Source: Rodentolepis nana (Eukaryota; Platyhelminthes; Cestoda; Cyclophyllidea; Hymenolepididae). Taken from it: a DNA stretch of 11,999 bases. This document shows positions 10,701 to 11,999 of the stretch, piece after piece (position 1 is the first letter of the stretch; each line of letters begins with the position of its first letter). The position numbers and the translations under genes are program-made. The notes beneath the pieces are model-generated. The model was not told where the DNA came from. It saw only the letters and a list, made by a program, of their open reading frames with translations, and did no database searches. The DNA lies in assembly GCA_900617975.1 (NCBI GenBank), contig UZAE01012582.1, forward strand, positions 1 to 11,999. The letters are read 5' to 3'.

Positions 10701-10868
10701 CTGCCTCTGTACTGATCGGTTTTGGCCAGTACTGGTTGTGTCGTTGTTCACACGATCGATGCATAATTTATCCGTCACGTCTAACGAAAAAAGGTGGTGT
10801 GTTTGGCGACTACGCCCCACGTAGTACCTTGTATCGAACACCACACAAATCCTTAATAATCTTGTCAT
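10701..10868 (-). CDS. Candidate unidentified minus-strand exon
   Basis: On the minus strand an ATG at 10868 opens 56 codons (MTRLLRICVVFDTRYYVGRS...) ending at a full consensus donor, CAG|GTGAGT (donor bases 10695-10700). A plausible minus-strand acceptor (gcttatatcag) follows near 10616, but the joined frame closes after about 18 codons. The segment is richer in G+C than its surroundings. The product is not recognised, and the plus strand is also open here, so this may be a relic or chance. Confidence 0.18.
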
Positions 10869-11768
10869 AAGTCCAACTAGCCTTTAGCGGAGTTCTCTGG
10901 AAGGTATTGTATTAAAACAAATATTTATCGATTATTGCCTGTGAGGCCCTTGCACTCACTGCCTCTCTTGCCCGATGCACAATCAGTAGCACTTACAGTA
11001 GTTTTGTACTCTTAATAACCTGCCCCCCCCCTACTCCTTCTAACTTTTTCAACTCGCGCTTATGGTGTTATCTGTGAAACACTTTCATTTAGATAGGAGT
11101 AAGAAATTCGAAATTGTGCATTCAGCAAAAAAATCACATTCTGCTACTGTTTGAATCAAGCTCAATTCTTGGTGCACTTGTTGACCTGGATAGTGGAGAC
11201 AAATTTTATGACTTCTCAGAGGTGTTGTTTATGAAGAAAAAACTGTTTATATGTGCTTGAATAGGTAGAAAACGGTTTGCAGATTGGTCAGTCGGCAATG
11301 GCTTCTCCAGAAATTGAGATCGTGAAAAATCAATCGATTCGATAATCCAATGCCTGAAAGATGAAGGCAAAGCAAATATTCGATCAGACTTCCTAACGTT
11401 AAAACTCTTGGTATTTAAAATCGAGAATTTTTAAAGAGCTTCACTCGACCCACAGCACATTTATTCCGCTTCATTGCCTTATTGTTGGCTTTTGGCAAAT
11501 AGCAAAATTTTGTAACTCTTCTATTACTTGGAATTCACATTGAATTAAGGGATCAGCAAAATGGAATTATGCTCAATGTCACTTACGTAGGTGATTTATT
11601 TGTCAAATAAAATCGAAAAATAACTGCAAAGTAAATTTTTGTATTTAATTAGGTGCTACAAACTAGTCGTTTACTATAATGACGCTTTCATGAATGATTG
11701 TCTCTGAAGGGGAATAGTGATCTACATTTCATTTCTCCAACTTAAAATTGTCCTTATACTATAATGAT

Positions 11769-11999
11769 GGGGTGTGCGATAGACTTACCTCCACCTGGTG
11801 CACCCTGGGCAACGTATACTCATATGGCAAGAAAGTCTATTAACTGACAGTTGACTTCTGACTTCAAACTACCACGGCCCGACTGCATGTCTTATTCGAC
11901 TCCTTCACAGTACTCACCTCACCCTACCTTTTCTCTGCCTTTGTGTATGTCTGTCTGTCTCTAATACATCTTTGAATCGCTCTTCTTTCCCCACCCATC
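11769..11999 (+). mobile_element. SINE-like repeat copy D, sense, cut by window edge
   Basis: Begins ggggtgtgcgatagactta with the same 5' boundary as the other copies and is closely similar to copy A over the first hundred bases (a few substitutions and a two-base gap). The C run and 3' end lie beyond the window. The central CCACGTGG palindrome is changed to CCACCTGG here. Confidence 0.87.

Larger units (their letters stand above)
9890..11768. other. Intergenic region without a recognised gene
   Basis: Mostly AT-rich with no ORF matching a known family. Contents worth noting: a 36-bp near-palindrome at 10092-10127, a more GC-rich patch at about 10630-10870 with a candidate minus-strand exon, and a C9 run at 11023-11031. 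A short plus-strand frame at about 11160-11260 (GALVDLDSGDKFYDF) reads like protein but is closed by stops and not recognised. Confidence 0.5.

Noticed and set aside
672..11999. SINE copies considered as LTR or terminal-repeat miniature elements
   Set aside because: No TG...CA ends, no paired long terminal repeats around an internal domain, and target duplications of 10-16 bp instead of the 4-6 bp usual for LTR integration.

Overview
The window is eukaryotic nuclear DNA. Reading frames are interrupted by GT-AG introns, there are no bacterial-style gene packs, the base composition is AT-rich, and LINE-mobilised short interspersed repeats are present. A flatworm, probably a repeat-rich tapeworm, is my best guess, from the 38-bp intron, the divergence of two otherwise ordinary animal proteins and the repeat load. 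That guess is inference; no sequence here diagnoses the species.

The left 60% (1069-7240, plus strand) is the 3' part of a gene for a SUCO/Slp1-type SUN-domain protein of the ER. The C-terminal half of the SUN domain, a low-complexity lumenal region, the signature MRLN...RYLEELSQ coiled coil, a membrane segment and a basic cytosolic tail lie on 11 exons. Their phases join into one frame of 894 codons ending at TAA 7238-7240. The 5' exons lie to the left of the window. Positions 8132-8631 (plus strand) hold a complete two-exon gene for prefoldin subunit 5 (PFDN5), 153 codons. The two genes are both housekeeping protein-folding genes (ER membrane-protein quality control and cytosolic actin/tubulin chaperoning). 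They are 891 bp apart, and nothing suggests co-regulation.

The most distinctive non-genic content is an unrecognised SINE-like family of about 320-340 bp. Three copies are full length (672-1012 plus, 5597-5925 minus, 9558-9879 minus), one runs off the right edge (11769-11999 plus), and one short 3'-end relic lies at 173-222. Full copies start GGGGTGTGCG, carry an internal run of 11 C and a 3' hairpin, and end in an ATAA/AAATA-type tail. Two have target-site duplications. The copy inside the SUCO gene lies antisense to it and displays a strong splice donor, GAG|GTAAGT.

The rest (7241-8131, 8632-9557, 9880-11768) is intergenic or UTR sequence with candidate poly(A) signals, small perfect hairpins and C-runs. 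I found no RNA gene, CRISPR array or autonomous transposon ORF. I see nothing that amounts to a new multi-gene system. The observations most worth following are the SINE family and its splice-site cargo, the two frame-compatible splice routes at the SUCO 3' end, and the enlarged linker exon before the SUCO membrane anchor.
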